Source: Chloroflexota bacterium (GTDB lineage: Bacteria > Chloroflexota > UBA6077 > SHYK01). From it: DNA of 35,527 bases. The stretch covers positions 1 through 35,527 of the forward strand of contig DASRDP010000097.1 of NCBI GenBank assembly GCA_035652535.1, written 5' to 3'. This document shows positions 6,280-14,159 of the stretch, one piece after another (positions within the stretch are counted from its first letter, which is position 1; each line of letters begins with the position of its first letter). A program made the position numbers and the translations under genes. The notes below the pieces were generated by a model. It saw only the letters and a program-made list of their open reading frames with translations. It searched no databases and had not been told where the DNA came from.

Positions 6280-8592
6280 CTACTCGATGTCCGCGAGCGC
6301 GCCCAGGCCGGCCAGGATCTTCTCCGGCGTAAAGGGCAGCGCGGTGAGACGCACGCCCGTCGCGTCGAAGATCGCGTTGGCGACCGCAGGGGCCACGCAC
6401 GGGATCGAGGTCTGGGCGATCCCCTTGGAGCCGAAGGGCCCCGGCCCATCGCCGTGCTCGACGATGATCGTCCGAAATTGCTCCGGGATGTCCGCCATGT
6501 GCGGCAGCCGATACTGGAAGGCATCCGCGTTCAGGAGCTGTCCTTCCTGGTAGCAGACCTCCTCGAAGAGCGTTGCGCCGAACCCCATCACCGCTCCGCC
6601 CTCGATCTGCCCCCGGGCCGAGTGGTAGTGCAGGATCTTCCCGGCGTCGGCGACCGCCGCGTACTGGATGACCTTCACCTCGCCGGTTTCCTTGTCCACC
6701 TCCAGCTCCACGGCGGCGACGCCCGGTGACCAGTGATCATGGTCGCCGAAGGTCACGCTCAGGACCGGCGTCCCGTGCACGTACTCGCCTCGGCTGGTGA
6801 TGGCGCCGCCGGCGGGCAGGCGCTCGGCGATCTCGCGGAGCTGCACGGTCTGCCCGTCCCTTCGCAGCGCGCCGTCCTCGACGCGCCATTCATCTGCCGC
6901 CCCGCCGTAGGAGCGCGCCGCCGCCTCGCACAGCTCCCGCTTCAGCGCCTCGCATGCGTTGCGCACGGCGTTGCCCATCTGGACCGTCGTCCGCTGCGAG
7001 CTGGTGCCGGAGAACATGAGCTGGTTCCCCGTGTCGGGCTCCCCTACATGCACGTCATCCTGAGAGATCCCGAGGCTGCGCGCGGCGACGATGCTGATCA
7101 TGGTATGGGCGCCCTCCCCCACGTCGGGCGCGTTGTGCGAGATGGTGACACTCCCGTCGCGCTCGAGGGTTGCGCCCGCCGTGGCGGACCCGATGGACGC
7201 GCCACGCCGGACGGAGACGGCCATCCCGCGCCCGCGCACGCGCCGCCCGTCCGTGCCGACGGGGATCGGTCCGGCTGTGCGCCCGTCCCATCCGATCGCC
7301 CGCACGGCCTGCTCCATCAGCTCCACGTAGTCGGTGTCCATCTTCGGGATCCGCGTCGCCGCTTCCTTGCCGTCGCGGATCCACGTGGCGGCCGGGATCG
7401 TCTCGCCTCGGGTCAAAAGGTTCTTGGCCCGCAGCTCGATCGGCGCGATCCCCAGGTGACGCGCCACGCTGTCCATCGCGCAGTCGATGCCGAACGAAGT
7501 CTGGTTCTTCCCCGTGTTGCGGAACATGGCCGCGGGCACCTTATTGGTATAGGCGGCGCAGGCCCGGACGCGGAAGTTGGGCAGGCGATAGCCTCCGAAA
7601 GCGGAGTTGACGGCGTTCGACGTGGCGATGCGCGTGCCCGTGAGGTACGCGCCGGCGTCGACCGCCAGCTCGACGTCCAGGCCGAGCAGCGTCCCGTCGC
7701 GCTTCACGCCGACTCGCGCCGTGTAGTCCATGGCGTGCCGCGCCGTGACCCGAAAGCTCTCCTCCTCGGTGGCGAGGAACTTCACCGGTCGTCCGATCCG
7801 CATGGAGAGCGCGGCGGCCGCCAGCATCTCCCGCGAGCTGTGCTTCGCCCCGAAGTTGCCGCCAACGTAGGGCACGTGGATCCGTACCTGCTCGGGGCTC
7901 ACGCCGAACAGCTCGTGCATCTCGCGGACGACGTCGAACGGGTTGTTGCTCGAGGACCACGCCTCGATCCCCTGGGCCGTGTAGTTGACGAGGACCGACA
8001 TCGACGGCTCGATGGGGTGGTGGTAGATGGTCGGCGAGGTGAAGGTCCCCTCGAAAACATAATCGGAGTCGCGCAGGGCCTGCTCCACGTCGCCCCACTC
8101 CAGCGTCTCCACGTGGGCGCGGTTCCCTTCGGCATCCGCGTGCAGGTTCGGCGCGTCGGGCGCAATCGCGACCTGCTGGGAGAACAGTGGCTCGAGGATC
8201 TCCCACTCGATATCCACCATGCTCGCGGCCGCGCGCGCCGTCCGGAGGTCCTCCGCCGCGACCATACCGATGATGTCGCCGTCGAACCGCGCGCAGTCCG
8301 TCGTGATGAATCGGTTGTCAGATGTCTCGGGCACGAGGTGCACGTCGTACTCACCGAGGGAGTTCGGGTCGAGGATCGCGACGACGCCGGGGAGCTTCGC
8401 CGCGCGCGACGAGTCCACCGACACGATGCGCGCGTAGGAGTAGGGGCTGCGGATGGCTGCCGCGTACACCGTGCCCGGCAGATTCGGCAGGTCCTCGACG
8501 TAGCGGGCGGCGCCGGTCACCTTCTCCTGAATGTCGACGCGCGGACGTTCTCCGATGGCGGCGGGGTCCACCGCCGACGGCTCAGCAGCCAT
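6280..8592 (-). CDS. Xanthine dehydrogenase-family molybdopterin-binding large subunit
   Basis: 770 residues, normal for the large (Mo) subunit of the xanthine dehydrogenase/CO dehydrogenase/aldehyde oxidoreductase family. The N-terminal hammerhead domain starts GERPRVDIQEKVTGAARYV. The cofactor-binding domain shows VPYVGGNFGAKHSSRE and the MFRNTGKNQ loop, in the place of the AYRGAGRPQ loop of form II enzymes. The C-terminus has VAPAVANAIFDATGVRL and PFTPEKIL. Where the family has KGxGE with the catalytic Glu, this protein reads KGIAQ, giving Gln727 (codon 6412-6414). No [2Fe-2S] small subunit or FAD subunit lies nearby, so it is an orphan large subunit. It may use distant partners, catalyse a different reaction, or be inactive. 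GAGGAGC lies about 12 nt before the ATG. Confidence 0.9.
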   Translation of the reverse strand: MAAEPSAVDPAAIGERPRVDIQEKVTGAARYVEDLPNLPGTVYAAAIRSPYSYARIVSVDSSRAAKLPGVVAILDPNSLGEYDVHLVPETSDNRFITTDCARFDGDIIGMVAAEDLRTARAAASMVDIEWEILEPLFSQQVAIAPDAPNLHADAEGNRAHVETLEWGDVEQALRDSDYVFEGTFTSPTIYHHPIEPSMSVLVNYTAQGIEAWSSSNNPFDVVREMHELFGVSPEQVRIHVPYVGGNFGAKHSSREMLAAAALSMRIGRPVKFLATEEESFRVTARHAMDYTARVGVKRDGTLLGLDVELAVDAGAYLTGTRIATSNAVNSAFGGYRLPNFRVRACAAYTNKVPAAMFRNTGKNQTSFGIDCAMDSVARHLGIAPIELRAKNLLTRGETIPAATWIRDGKEAATRIPKMDTDYVELMEQAVRAIGWDGRTAGPIPVGTDGRRVRGRGMAVSVRRGASIGSATAGATLERDGSVTISHNAPDVGEGAHTMISIVAARSLGISQDDVHVGEPDTGNQLMFSGTSSQRTTVQMGNAVRNACEALKRELCEAAARSYGGAADEWRVEDGALRRDGQTVQLREIAERLPAGGAITSRGEYVHGTPVLSVTFGDHDHWSPGVAAVELEVDKETGEVKVIQYAAVADAGKILHYHSARGQIEGGAVMGFGATLFEEVCYQEGQLLNADAFQYRLPHMADIPEQFRTIIVEHGDGPGPFGSKGIAQTSIPCVAPAVANAIFDATGVRLTALPFTPEKILAGLGALADIE

Positions 8593-8765
8593 GGCTGTGG
8601 GTGCTCCTCATAAGGTGCACCTCCACGGTGAGAGTTTCTCGGGCGAGTGCCGCAATCATATCCCAGGCCGTGCGGCCCAGCCAGATCCAGCCCCCTGACA
8701 TCTTCGGAGCAGTACTGTCCACATCCAACTCGGCATCTCCTCATCGAGAAGCATCTGGGGCGACG

Positions 8766-8794
8766 TTGACCGTGAATCGAGGGGCGGATATCAT
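8766..8794 (+). promoter_or_regulatory. Promoter of tRNA-Val
   Basis: TTGACC at 8766-8771 and TATCAT at 8789-8794 are separated by exactly 17 bp, close to the housekeeping consensus. The predicted start of transcription is at or just before the mature tRNA 5' end at 8804. Confidence 0.7.
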
Positions 8795-8803
8795 CTTCAG
8801 CAC

Positions 8804-8877
8804 GGGCAAGTAGCTCAGCTGGTTAGAGCGCCACGTTGACATCGTGGAGGCCAGGGGTTCGAGTCCCTTCTTGCCCA
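8804..8877 (+). tRNA. tRNA-Val (anticodon GAC)
   Basis: Complete cloverleaf: acceptor GGGCAAG pairs with CTTGCCC, D-arm GCTC/GAGC, anticodon stem CCACG/CGTGG around the loop TTGACAT (anticodon GAC, valine GUC/GUU codons), and T-arm AGGGG/CCCTT around TTCGAGT. The discriminator base is A at 8877. It is followed by CCG, so the terminal CCA is not encoded and would be added by the cca product. It has its own promoter and terminator, so it is an independent transcription unit. Confidence 0.95.
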
Positions 8878-8905
8878 CCGAGCCTGGGTGGATTGCGAAT
8901 GAGTC

Positions 8906-8935
8906 AACCTCTCGTCCCAGGGCGAGAGGTTTTTT
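8906..8935 (+). terminator. Rho-independent terminator after tRNA-Val
   Basis: AACCTCTCG pairs with CGAGAGGTT (9-bp perfect stem, 8-nt loop), followed by a run of T. It ends the tRNA-Val transcript 20 bp before the thrS start. Confidence 0.9.
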
Positions 8936-8954
8936 GTTATTGGCGAGGGGGTCT

Positions 8955-10778
8955 ATGGGGTCGGACAGCGGGGTGCAAGCGGTCGGGTCCTCTCCCGACC
9001 TTGACACGATGCGGCATAGCGCCGCCCATCTCATGGCGGCGGCCGTGGAGCGGCTATTCCCGGGCACCCGTCTCGGGATCGGCCCGAACATCGAGCATGG
9101 GTTCTACTACGACGTTGATGTGCCCCAGCGCCTGACCCCCGAGGACCTCCCGCGCATCGAGGACGAGATGCGGGCCATCGCGGCCGAGCGGCTGCCCTTC
9201 GTGCGCGAAGATGTGCCCATCGACGAGGCGATCGAGCGCTTCCGCGCTATGGGCCAGGATTACAAGGTCGAGCTATTGACCGACCTCAAGGAGCGCGGCA
9301 CGACACGTATCGCCAGCCGTGAGGACGCGGACGTCGATCCATCGAACGTGGACAGCGCGAGCCTCTACCACACGGGCGCCTTCGTCGATCTCTGTCGCGG
9401 ACCCCACGTCCGCCACACGGGAGAGATCGGCCCCTTCAAGCTGCTGAGCCTTGCAGGCGCGTACTGGCGCGGCGACTCCGCGCGTCCCCAGCTCCAGCGG
9501 ATCTACGGCACAGCGTGGCCAACGCAGGCGGCCCTCGATCAGTACCTCTGGCGGCTGGAGGAGGCGGAGAAGCGCGATCACCGCCGGCTCGGCCGCGAGC
9601 TCGAGCTGTTCATGTTCCACCCATGGGCGCCGGGCGAGGCCTTCTGGCTCCCGAAAGGCGCGACCGTCTACACCCTCCTTTCCAATTACATGCGGCACTT
9701 GCTCGTCGACACGGCGGACTACGTGGAGGTGCGCACGCCCCTGGTGTACAATCGCGCCCTCTGGGAGACCAGCGGTCACTGGGAGAAGTTCCGCGACGTC
9801 ATGTTCCCGGTCCATACCGACAACGAGGAGATGGGCCTCAAGCCCATGAACTGCCCCGGGCACATGCTGATCTATGCAAGCGAGCTGCGCTCGTACCGCG
9901 ACTTGCCCCTCCGAATCCACGACCAGGGCGTGCTCCATCGGAACGAGGCGTCCGGGGTTCTCTCCGGGCTCACGCGCGTGCGCCAGTTCTGCCAGGACGA
10001 CGCCCACCTCTTCATCCGTCCGGACCAGCTTGGCGATGAGGTCAGCGGACTCCTGCGGCTGGTCGGCCAGGTCTATGGCGCGTTTGGTTTGACCTACGAC
10101 GTCGAGCTGTCGACCCGGAATCCGGAGAGCTACCTCGGAGAAGTCGCGACGTGGGACGCCGCCGAGGCGGAGCTGCGCGAGGCGCTCGAGGCGAACGACG
10201 TTGCCTACCGCGTCCAGCCCGGCGAGGCGGCGTTTTACGGACCAAAGATCGACTTCCACGTGACCGACGCCATCGGGCGCCGGTGGCAGTGCGCCACGAT
10301 TCAGCTCGACTATCAGCTCCCCCAGCGCTTCGACCTGACGTACGTCGGCGAAGACGCGCAGCGCCACCGGCCGATCGTGCTCCATCGCGCGATCTTCGGG
10401 AGCTTCGAGCGGTTCATCGCGATGCTCATCGAGCACTACGCCGGGGCGTTTCCATTCTGGCTCGCTCCGGTCCAGGCCGTTGTGCTCCCCATCGCGGACC
10501 GGCACGCGGAATTTGCCGCGTCGGTGGTGAAACGGCTGAGAGATAGCGGCTTTCGTGTCACGCTCGATGCGCGGCGGGAGAACTTAAACCACAAGATTCG
10601 TCAGGCGCAGCTCCAGAAGATCCCGTACATGTTGGTGGTCGGAGACCGAGAGGTTGCGGCCGACTCCGTGGCGGTCCGCTTGCGAAGCGGCGAAAACCTG
10701 GGCACCCTCACCGTATCGCAGGCACGTGCGCGGTTCGTTGAAGAAGGCAGCCAATACGGCTTGTCGAGCGTATACTGA
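8955..10778 (+). CDS. thrS: Threonyl-tRNA synthetase (class II, lacks TGS domain)
   Basis: 607 residues. It charges tRNA-Thr in the cytoplasm. ATG 8955 is chosen because the frame upstream runs through the tRNA-Val terminator, and GAGGGGG precedes this ATG. The N-terminal TGS domain of the usual ~640-residue enzyme is absent. The protein begins directly with the N2 editing domain: MRHSAAH (His21/His25) and VDLCRGPH supply the editing-site His and Cys. The catalytic core follows with MNCPGHM, motif 2 region HRNEASGVLSGLTRVRQF, CQDDAHLF, and motif 3 LHRAIFGSFERFIAMLIEHY. Cys, His and His in these blocks are the usual zinc ligands. The anticodon-binding domain follows to the C-terminus. infC starts 66 bp downstream, the classic thrS-infC order. 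Confidence 0.96.
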   Translation: MGSDSGVQAVGSSPDLDTMRHSAAHLMAAAVERLFPGTRLGIGPNIEHGFYYDVDVPQRLTPEDLPRIEDEMRAIAAERLPFVREDVPIDEAIERFRAMGQDYKVELLTDLKERGTTRIASREDADVDPSNVDSASLYHTGAFVDLCRGPHVRHTGEIGPFKLLSLAGAYWRGDSARPQLQRIYGTAWPTQAALDQYLWRLEEAEKRDHRRLGRELELFMFHPWAPGEAFWLPKGATVYTLLSNYMRHLLVDTADYVEVRTPLVYNRALWETSGHWEKFRDVMFPVHTDNEEMGLKPMNCPGHMLIYASELRSYRDLPLRIHDQGVLHRNEASGVLSGLTRVRQFCQDDAHLFIRPDQLGDEVSGLLRLVGQVYGAFGLTYDVELSTRNPESYLGEVATWDAAEAELREALEANDVAYRVQPGEAAFYGPKIDFHVTDAIGRRWQCATIQLDYQLPQRFDLTYVGEDAQRHRPIVLHRAIFGSFERFIAMLIEHYAGAFPFWLAPVQAVVLPIADRHAEFAASVVKRLRDSGFRVTLDARRENLNHKIRQAQLQKIPYMLVVGDREVAADSVAVRLRSGENLGTLTVSQARARFVEEGSQYGLSSVY

Positions 10779-10832
10779 TTTCAGAAGTCGCGCGTTCCCG
10801 TGCACTTTGCAGACGAATACACCTGATGAGGC

Positions 10833-10847
10833 AGGAGGAGGACCATA
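10833..10847 (+). promoter_or_regulatory. Shine-Dalgarno and AUA start region of infC
   Basis: AGGAGGAGG (10833-10841) is followed by ACC and then ATA at 10845-10847. Two in-frame stops (10824-10829) exclude any start further upstream, and the conserved IF3 N-terminus begins immediately after this ATA. IF3 rejects non-AUG initiation, so such a start gives autoregulation (established for E. coli infC, which uses AUU). Confidence 0.75.
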
Positions 10848-11492
10848 AGTAAAGACCTTCGGATAAACGAGCAAATCCGCGTCCGCGAAGTCCGACTGAT
10901 CGACGAAGAGGGCGGCCAGCTGGGTGTCGTACCGACTTTGGAGGCGTTGCGCATCGCACGCGAGCGCGGCGTCGACCTGGTCGAGGTGGCCCCGACCGCG
11001 GTGCCGCCCGTATGCCGCTTGCTCGATTACGGACGGTTCAAGTACGAGCAGGAGAAGAAGGACAGAGAGGCTCGGAAACACCAGAAAACGGTGCTCATGA
11101 AGGAGGTCCGACTCCGGCCCAAGACCAGCGTCCACGACGTGGACTTCAAGACCAAGCAGATCGAGCGATTCGTGGAAGAGGGCGACAAGGTCAAGGTCAC
11201 GCTACGGTTTCGCGGGCGCGAGATGGTGCATCCGAACGTCGGACGCCAGCTCCTCGAGGAGGTCGCCTCGCGCGTCAAGTCGGTTGCCACTGTCGAGCGG
11301 ATGCCACTCATGGAGGGCAACACGATGACGATGATCTTGACCAAGGCAAAGCCCGCGGGTGCGCCGCAAGCGCCGACGCAGCCGGGCGCTCCCGTGCCCG
11401 CCGCGACAGCGGCGCCGCGACCGGCGGCTGCGCGGCCGGTCGCCCCGGCCGAGGCCCCCGCGCCGCGCCGTCCCGCCGACGGGCAGCCCTAA
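10845..11492 (+). CDS. infC: Translation initiation factor IF-3
   Basis: 215 residues starting from ATA 10845, read as fMet. It binds the 30S subunit and proofreads start-codon selection. The N-domain reads KDLRINEQIRVREVRLID, then EALRIARERGVDLVEVAP and VCRLLDYGRFKYEQEKK, which leads into the basic linker helix. The C-domain has MKEVRLRPKTSVHDVDFKTK, FRGREMVHPN and a final MTMILTKAK strand. After about residue 170 there is a low-complexity Ala/Pro-rich tail of about 45 residues that E. coli IF3 (180 residues) lacks. This tail is probably disordered. It likely shares a transcript with thrS. An annotation relying on ATG/GTG/TTG would truncate it at TTG 10938. Confidence 0.95.
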   Translation: MSKDLRINEQIRVREVRLIDEEGGQLGVVPTLEALRIARERGVDLVEVAPTAVPPVCRLLDYGRFKYEQEKKDREARKHQKTVLMKEVRLRPKTSVHDVDFKTKQIERFVEEGDKVKVTLRFRGREMVHPNVGRQLLEEVASRVKSVATVERMPLMEGNTMTMILTKAKPAGAPQAPTQPGAPVPAATAAPRPAAARPVAPAEAPAPRRPADGQP

Positions 11493-11562
11493 CGCGACAC
11501 GCACGCGTCTAGGAACCGATCGGCGCATGGAGGGGCGGGATCTGTGCGCCCGCGGCACTTTC

Positions 11563-11568
11563 TATAAT
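11563..11568 (+). promoter_or_regulatory. Possible -10 box upstream of cca
   Basis: A perfect TATAAT stands out in GC-rich sequence 52 bp before the cca start. No good -35 hexamer is found 16-18 bp upstream, so confidence is low. Confidence 0.3.
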
Positions 11569-11619
11569 GGCCGAGGGTCGCCTCCGCGTGCCGCGCCATC
11601 GCCGCGCGGCGCCATCCTG

Positions 11620-13005
11620 ATGGGACGGACTATGGACTCAGTCGCCGCCCTGGCAGCGGCATTCGCCCAACGCGGCAGGAGCCTCTACTTGGTTGGAGGC
11701 TGCGTGCGCGATGCCCTCCTTGGCTTCAGTACCCACGACCTCGACCTGACAACCGAAGCGGAGCCAGCCGAGATCAAGAGCCTGGTGAGCGCGGCGGGCG
11801 CCGACGCCATCTACACCATCGGCGAGCGGTTCGGCACCATCGGTGCAATCTTTGGCGAAGACCAGGTCGAGATTACGACCTTTCGCTCGGAGAGCTATAC
11901 CCCGGGCAACCGCAAACCGGAAGTCCAGTATGGGACAAGTCTCGAGGCCGATCTGTCGCGACGCGACTTCACGGTGAACGCCATGGCTCGCCCAGCGGCC
12001 GGGGGCGGGATCATCGATCCCTTTGGTGGGCAGGAGGACCTGGCTGCGAAGCTCATCCGAGCGGTCGGCGACCCGGACGAGCGGTTTGCCGAGGATCCGC
12101 TGCGCCTCCTGCGCGCGGTGCGCTTCGCCGCGCAGTTCGGGTTCGCGATCGAGCCCGCGACGCGCGCGGCCATCGCTCGGAACGCCAACGCCCTGCGTAC
12201 GATCAGCGCGGAGCGCGTCGCCCAGGAGCTGAACCGCATCCTCCTCGTCGATCGCCCAAGCCGCCCCATCCGCGAGCTGTGCGTCCTCGGGTTGATGCAG
12301 CACATCATCCCCGAGCTGCTCGCTCTGCGCGACGTGCGGGCGCCGGGGCTGCGGCACAAGGACAACTTCGAGCACACGCTCATGGTGCTGGATCGCACGC
12401 CGTCGGTTCTCGCCGTCCGATGGGGCGCGCTGCTGCACGACATCGCAAAGCCCAGGGTGATGTCGGTCGAGGATCAGGAGGTCCACTTCTACGGCCACGA
12501 GGCGGTGGGCGAGCGGATTGCGAGGCGGATACTCCAGCGGCTCAAGTACGACCGAGCCACAATAGAACGCGTCGGCCTGCTCGTCCGGCTCAGCGGGCGA
12601 ATCAACTCCTACGAGGGCGAGTGGACCGATGGCGCCGTGCGACGGCTCGTGCGCGAGGCGGACGATGCTCTGGACGATCTCCTGGCCCTCTCGCGGTCGG
12701 ACGTGACCAGCCGGCGCGAAGAGCGAGTGCGCGCCGCCGAGGACCGCGTGGAGCAGCTCCGTGAGCGCGCGCTCCGCCTACGGGAAGAGGAAGACGTCGC
12801 GAGGATCCGCCCGCCGCTCGACGGACTCGAGCTGATGGAGATGTTCGGCCGCGGGCCGGGCCCCTGGATTCGCCCCATCAAGGACCGCTTGCTGGCCATG
12901 GTGCTCGACGGCGAGCTGGCGCCCGACGATAAGGAGCGCGCGGCCGAGATTGCCCGAGCGCTGATGCAGGAAGCGGGTAGCCCGTCTGCGACGGGCTCGG
13001 GGTGA
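11620..13005 (+). CDS. CCA tRNA nucleotidyltransferase / poly(A) polymerase family, with HD domain
   Basis: 461 residues. It adds or repairs the 3' CCA of tRNAs, which fits the non-encoded CCA of the neighbouring tRNA-Val. Nucleotidyltransferase head: YLVGGCVRDALLG with DLDL (Asp40, Asp42) as catalytic carboxylates, then EITTFRSE and SRRDFTVNAMA. The neck reads DPDERFAEDPLRLLRAVRFAAQ (split motif: EDPLRLLRAVRF). An HD hydrolase domain follows (HKDNFEHTL, LLHDIAKP, FYGHEAVGERIA). The C-terminus carries a charged helical segment rich in Arg/Glu. ATG 11620 and the in-frame ATG 11632 are both possible; neither has a strong ribosome-binding site. The last codons are formed by a repeat element that begins at 12979. 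A strict poly(A) polymerase is less likely given the CCA context. Confidence 0.9.
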   Translation: MGRTMDSVAALAAAFAQRGRSLYLVGGCVRDALLGFSTHDLDLTTEAEPAEIKSLVSAAGADAIYTIGERFGTIGAIFGEDQVEITTFRSESYTPGNRKPEVQYGTSLEADLSRRDFTVNAMARPAAGGGIIDPFGGQEDLAAKLIRAVGDPDERFAEDPLRLLRAVRFAAQFGFAIEPATRAAIARNANALRTISAERVAQELNRILLVDRPSRPIRELCVLGLMQHIIPELLALRDVRAPGLRHKDNFEHTLMVLDRTPSVLAVRWGALLHDIAKPRVMSVEDQEVHFYGHEAVGERIARRILQRLKYDRATIERVGLLVRLSGRINSYEGEWTDGAVRRLVREADDALDDLLALSRSDVTSRREERVRAAEDRVEQLRERALRLREEEDVARIRPPLDGLELMEMFGRGPGPWIRPIKDRLLAMVLDGELAPDDKERAAEIARALMQEAGSPSATGSG

Positions 13006-13044
13006 ACGGTTCTCTCGCCCTGCGACGGGCTCGGGGCGCACGGT
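12979..13044. repeat. Direct repeats with hairpin at the 3' end of cca
   Basis: A 25-bp unit starting CTGCGACGGGCTCGGGG occurs at 12986-13010 and 13020-13044 with 3 mismatches (34-bp period). The first copy also forms a perfect 8-bp hairpin AGCCCGTC/GACGGGCT (12979-12997). The first copy encodes the last residues of the cca product and its stop codon. It may also act as a terminator, though no T-tract follows. Confidence 0.6.
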
Positions 13045-13200
13045 CGGTCGGCGGACTATGAGTCGAGGGGCGGCCTCTCCCCGATAGCGGCTATCCTGTC
13101 ACGCGCTGGCCACGACTTGTCGCACGTACCGAACGTCGCGGCGGGTCCCCGGCGGCTTACTCGTCGGATGCCACGGTCCCGCCGCCGATCGAGCGATTCG
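13045..13200. other. Intergenic gap between convergent cca and regulator gene
   Basis: 156 bp with no supported gene, promoter or terminator on either strand. Confidence 0.4.
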
Positions 13201-13458
13201 TCAGTCGCGTCGCGCCAACAATCGAACCGCCCGTCCAACCCGTTCGCGCATCTCGTCCGGCGGAAGGGTGTTCACGCACTCGTCGATGTGCGCGGTGATC
13301 AGCTCTTCCGTGGCGCGCCCGATGGCGTGGCGGACGGCGGTGAGCTGCGTGACGACGTCCTCGCAGCTCCGGCCCTCCTCGATCATCCTGATGATGCCGC
13401 GGAGCTGGCCCTCAGCCCGGCGCAGCCGATCTCGAACCCGCTCATCCTGCGTTTTCAT
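13201..13458 (-). CDS. CsoR/FrmR-family (DUF156) regulator, probably persulfide- or copper-sensing
   Basis: 85 residues from ATG 13458, with GAGGAAAGGG upstream. It is an all-helical metal-sensitive transcriptional repressor of the CsoR family: RLRRAEGQLRGIIRMIEEGR, then SCEDVVTQLTAVRHAIGRAT, and AHIDECV. Cys32, His57 and Cys61 match the C-H-C ligand positions of Cu(I)-sensing CsoR. The persulfide sensor CstR keeps the two Cys. The residues alone therefore allow copper sensing, but the gene is the last of a co-directional cluster with a rhodanese and a CstB-like persulfide dioxygenase, which argues for a CstR-like sulfur sensor. The likely operator is the palindrome at 15559-15583 in the cluster's promoter. 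Confidence 0.88.
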   Translation of the reverse strand: MKTQDERVRDRLRRAEGQLRGIIRMIEEGRSCEDVVTQLTAVRHAIGRATEELITAHIDECVNTLPPDEMRERVGRAVRLLARRD

Positions 13459-13499
13459 TCTGGCCCTTTCCTCACCACTCCAAGGCTCGTCCAGGCGGG

Positions 13500-14096
13500 T
13501 CATCCCACCTGGGCAGGTTGGGCGCCGGCGCTCAGCTGGGACACCGCCGCGGCGGGGTCGCAGCGCGCCCCCTGGTTATAGGGCAGCTTGCTGAGGAGCA
13601 TTCCCATGAGGCAGCTATTGGTGAGCGCGGCGGTGGTTAGCCCTGCTCCGATGGCCCCCGCGATCCATTTGGCTGGCTCGTAGGCGAGGCTGCCGAGCAC
13701 GCTCGCGAGGACGATCGCGCCCGCGACGAAGCGCACTTGGCGTTCCAGGTCCCAGCGCTGGCGGCCGCGCTGCACCGCGCCCCCGGCGGACTCCCAGGCC
13801 AGGATTCCACCTTCCAGCACCTGGGCGTCGCCGATTCCGGCTGCCGCCAGGAGGCGTTCTGCGTGATGGGCTCGATTTCCGGAACGGCAAATCAGCACCA
13901 CCGGTTGGCGAAGCCCGCGTGCCAGCTCATCCAGGTGGCCCTCAAGGGTATCGAGCGGCAGGTTCACCGATCCTGGGATGTGAATGGATTGGAACTCGGC
14001 AGCGGTCCGGACGTCGATGAGCGCGACCTGGCGTTCACGCCGGAGCCACTGGGCGAGCGTGGGACTGTCGAGAGAAGAAGGTCGACCACCGGCCAT
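13500..14096 (-). CDS. Rhodanese domain fused to DUF2892 membrane domain
   Basis: 198 residues from ATG 14096. N-terminal rhodanese: VALIDVRTAAEFQSIHIPGS and the active loop CRSGNRA with Cys70, which carries a persulfide in this family. The C-terminal part (about residues 115-170) has two hydrophobic segments and SCLMGMLLSKLPYN, the YgaP-like inner-membrane DUF2892 module. It therefore probably handles sulfane sulfur at the cytoplasmic membrane. It is the middle gene of the minus-strand sulfur cluster, 63 bp after the CstB-like gene and 41 bp before the regulator, so probably one transcript. Tail residues after PYN are low complexity. Confidence 0.9.
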   Translation of the reverse strand: MAGGRPSSLDSPTLAQWLRRERQVALIDVRTAAEFQSIHIPGSVNLPLDTLEGHLDELARGLRQPVVLICRSGNRAHHAERLLAAAGIGDAQVLEGGILAWESAGGAVQRGRQRWDLERQVRFVAGAIVLASVLGSLAYEPAKWIAGAIGAGLTTAALTNSCLMGMLLSKLPYNQGARCDPAAAVSQLSAGAQPAQVG

Positions 14097-14159
14097 TGGA
14101 TAGGATCCTCCAGAGGAATGTGCAAGCGACGAAAATTCGCGCGATCAATCGCAAACGGC

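Noticed and set aside
5431-6729. Long Arg-rich open frame on plus across the LLM and lipoprotein genes
   Set aside because: Antisense to conserved minus-strand genes with no recognisable domain.
6733-8613. Open frame of 626 codons on plus, antisense to the molybdenum hydroxylase gene
   Set aside because: It shadows a clearly recognised gene; high GC keeps the antisense frame open, and its translation has no family features.
8844-8954. N-terminal extension of thrS by 37 codons
   Set aside because: The extension runs through the tRNA-Val 3' half and its terminator.
9273-10505. Open frame of 410 codons on minus, antisense to thrS
   Set aside because: Shadow of thrS.
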